From positions 1-6,071 of the forward strand of contig JACZXN010000121.1 in the NCBI GenBank assembly GCA_022571575.1: 6,071 nucleotides of DNA. The letters are read 5' to 3'. The notes beneath the pieces are model-generated. The model was given only the letters and a program-made list of their open reading frames with translations. It had not been told where the DNA came from and made no database searches. Below, one piece after another: positions 5,744 through 6,071 of the stretch; position 1 is the stretch's first letter; each line of letters begins with the position of its first letter. Made by a program: the position numbers and the translations under genes. This DNA is from Chloroflexota bacterium (GTDB lineage: Bacteria; Chloroflexota; Dehalococcoidia; UBA3495).

Positions 5744-5818
5744 GCCGGTGTAGCTCAGTGGCAGAGCAGCTGTTTCGTAAACAGCAGGTCGCGGGTTCGA
5801 TTCCCATCACCGGCTCCA
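5744..5818 (+). tRNA. trnT: tRNA-Thr, anticodon CGU, with encoded CCA
   Basis: A full cloverleaf folds. The acceptor stem is GCCGGTG (5744-5750) with CACCGGC (5808-5814). The D stem is GCTC/GAGC (5753-5756, 5764-5767). The anticodon stem is GCTGT/ACAGC (5769-5773, 5781-5785) with loop TTCGTAA, placing CGT at 5776-5778. The T arm is GCGGG-TTCGATT-CCCAT (5791-5807). The discriminator is T5815 and CCA is encoded at 5816-5818. CGU reads the threonine codon ACG, and G1-C72, C2-G71 with G35-U36 match threonyl identity. The T stem has a C-A mismatch (C5792/A5806) next to a G-U pair; a T at 5792 would restore pairing. TTTTG follows shortly after the CCA. Confidence 0.97.
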
Positions 5819-6071
5819 CTCTTTTGTTACACCCAGGCACAGATGAATCGCTTTTGCCAGGCGTGTTGCAGGCATAAAATCTAACGGCCTTCGCCACTGA
5901 ATAATATTGGGCTGCTACACCCTGGTCTCTATTGCGCCCCGGCCTCTTTTGCACTTCGCCGCTGCCCGTTTCATCGTCGGCCGCCCATGGGTCCAGGACA
6001 CCCGATTCTAGCCAAGAGAAGGGTCCTTCAGCGGGATATTCCCCCGCTGTCATCAGAGAGCTAATGCCGGC
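5819..6071. other. Non-coding stretch downstream of tRNA-Thr
   Basis: No frame on either strand here gives a protein I recognise. The one long minus-strand frame runs straight through the antisense of the tRNA and is an artefact. TTGCCA (5854-5859) and TAAAAT (5875-5880) resemble promoter boxes but are only 15 bases apart with no gene behind them in the window. No copy of the tRNA 3' end, which would mark an integrated element, is seen before the right edge. Confidence 0.5.
6029..6049. repeat. Perfect 7-bp stem-loop
   Basis: CAGCGGG (6029-6035) and CCCGCTG (6043-6049) pair perfectly around a 7-base loop, ATATTCC. Neither strand has a T-run after the stem, so it is not a standard intrinsic terminator. 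It may belong to a feature beyond the right edge. Confidence 0.45.

Noticed and set aside
5581..5877. A 98-codon + strand frame
   Set aside because: It overlaps the end of the MetE-like gene and the whole tRNA (CSSVAEQLFRKQQVAGSIPITGS is translated tRNA).
5854..5880. TTGCCA and TAAAAT as a promoter after the tRNA
   Set aside because: The 15-base spacing is poor, and no gene or RNA structure follows within the window.
5682..6053. A 123-codon minus-strand frame
   Set aside because: It reads through the antisense of the tRNA, giving the familiar artefact GIEPATCCLRNSCSATELHRP, and the rest resembles no known protein.

Overview
This window reads as ordinary chromosomal DNA from a GC-rich, uncultured-type bacterium. 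Flavoenzymes, a stand-alone MetE-like methyltransferase and a degenerate palindromic repeat built around AGCGAAGCGAAG fit a Chloroflexota genome of the Dehalococcoidia/SAR202 kind. That assignment rests on gene style and recalled repeat sequences, not on a marker gene, so it is only a moderate guess.

Layout from left to right: (1) the C-terminal four-fifths of a GMC flavin oxidoreductase on the + strand, cut by the window's left edge; (2) on the minus strand and convergent with it, a short protein related to DNA-3-methyladenine glycosylase I (Tag) that lacks key Tag residues; (3) a 200-base divergent intergenic region with a good sigma70-type promoter for the glycosylase-like gene, a perfect 7-bp dyad with LysR-type T-N11-A geometry lying over its -35 box, and short direct repeats in the 5' leader; (4) a LysR-type regulator on the + strand, probably CysB-like; (5) a 332-base non-coding stretch holding a MITE-like palindromic repeat and then a promoter; (6) a DAO-family FAD amino-acid/amine oxidoreductase; (7) after a 72-base gap that is mostly four imperfect 14-nt tandem repeats, a cobalamin-independent methionine synthase-like (MetE C-terminal domain) protein; (8) tRNA-Thr(CGU) with an encoded CCA and its own extended -10 promoter; (9) about 250 bases with no convincing gene.

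The genes suggest small-molecule catabolism: two flavin oxidases/dehydrogenases, a zinc methyltransferase and a LysR regulator. The oxidoreductase and methyltransferase genes probably share a transcript. A methylated amino acid or amine substrate is a reasonable inference but unproven. The LysR regulator may control itself and the divergent glycosylase-like gene through the dyad between them.

I did not find an obviously new defence or mobile system. The most useful leads are the dyad over the glycosylase-like promoter, the 14-nt repeats in front of the MetE-like gene, and the glycosylase-like protein that appears to lack the Tag catalytic glutamate.
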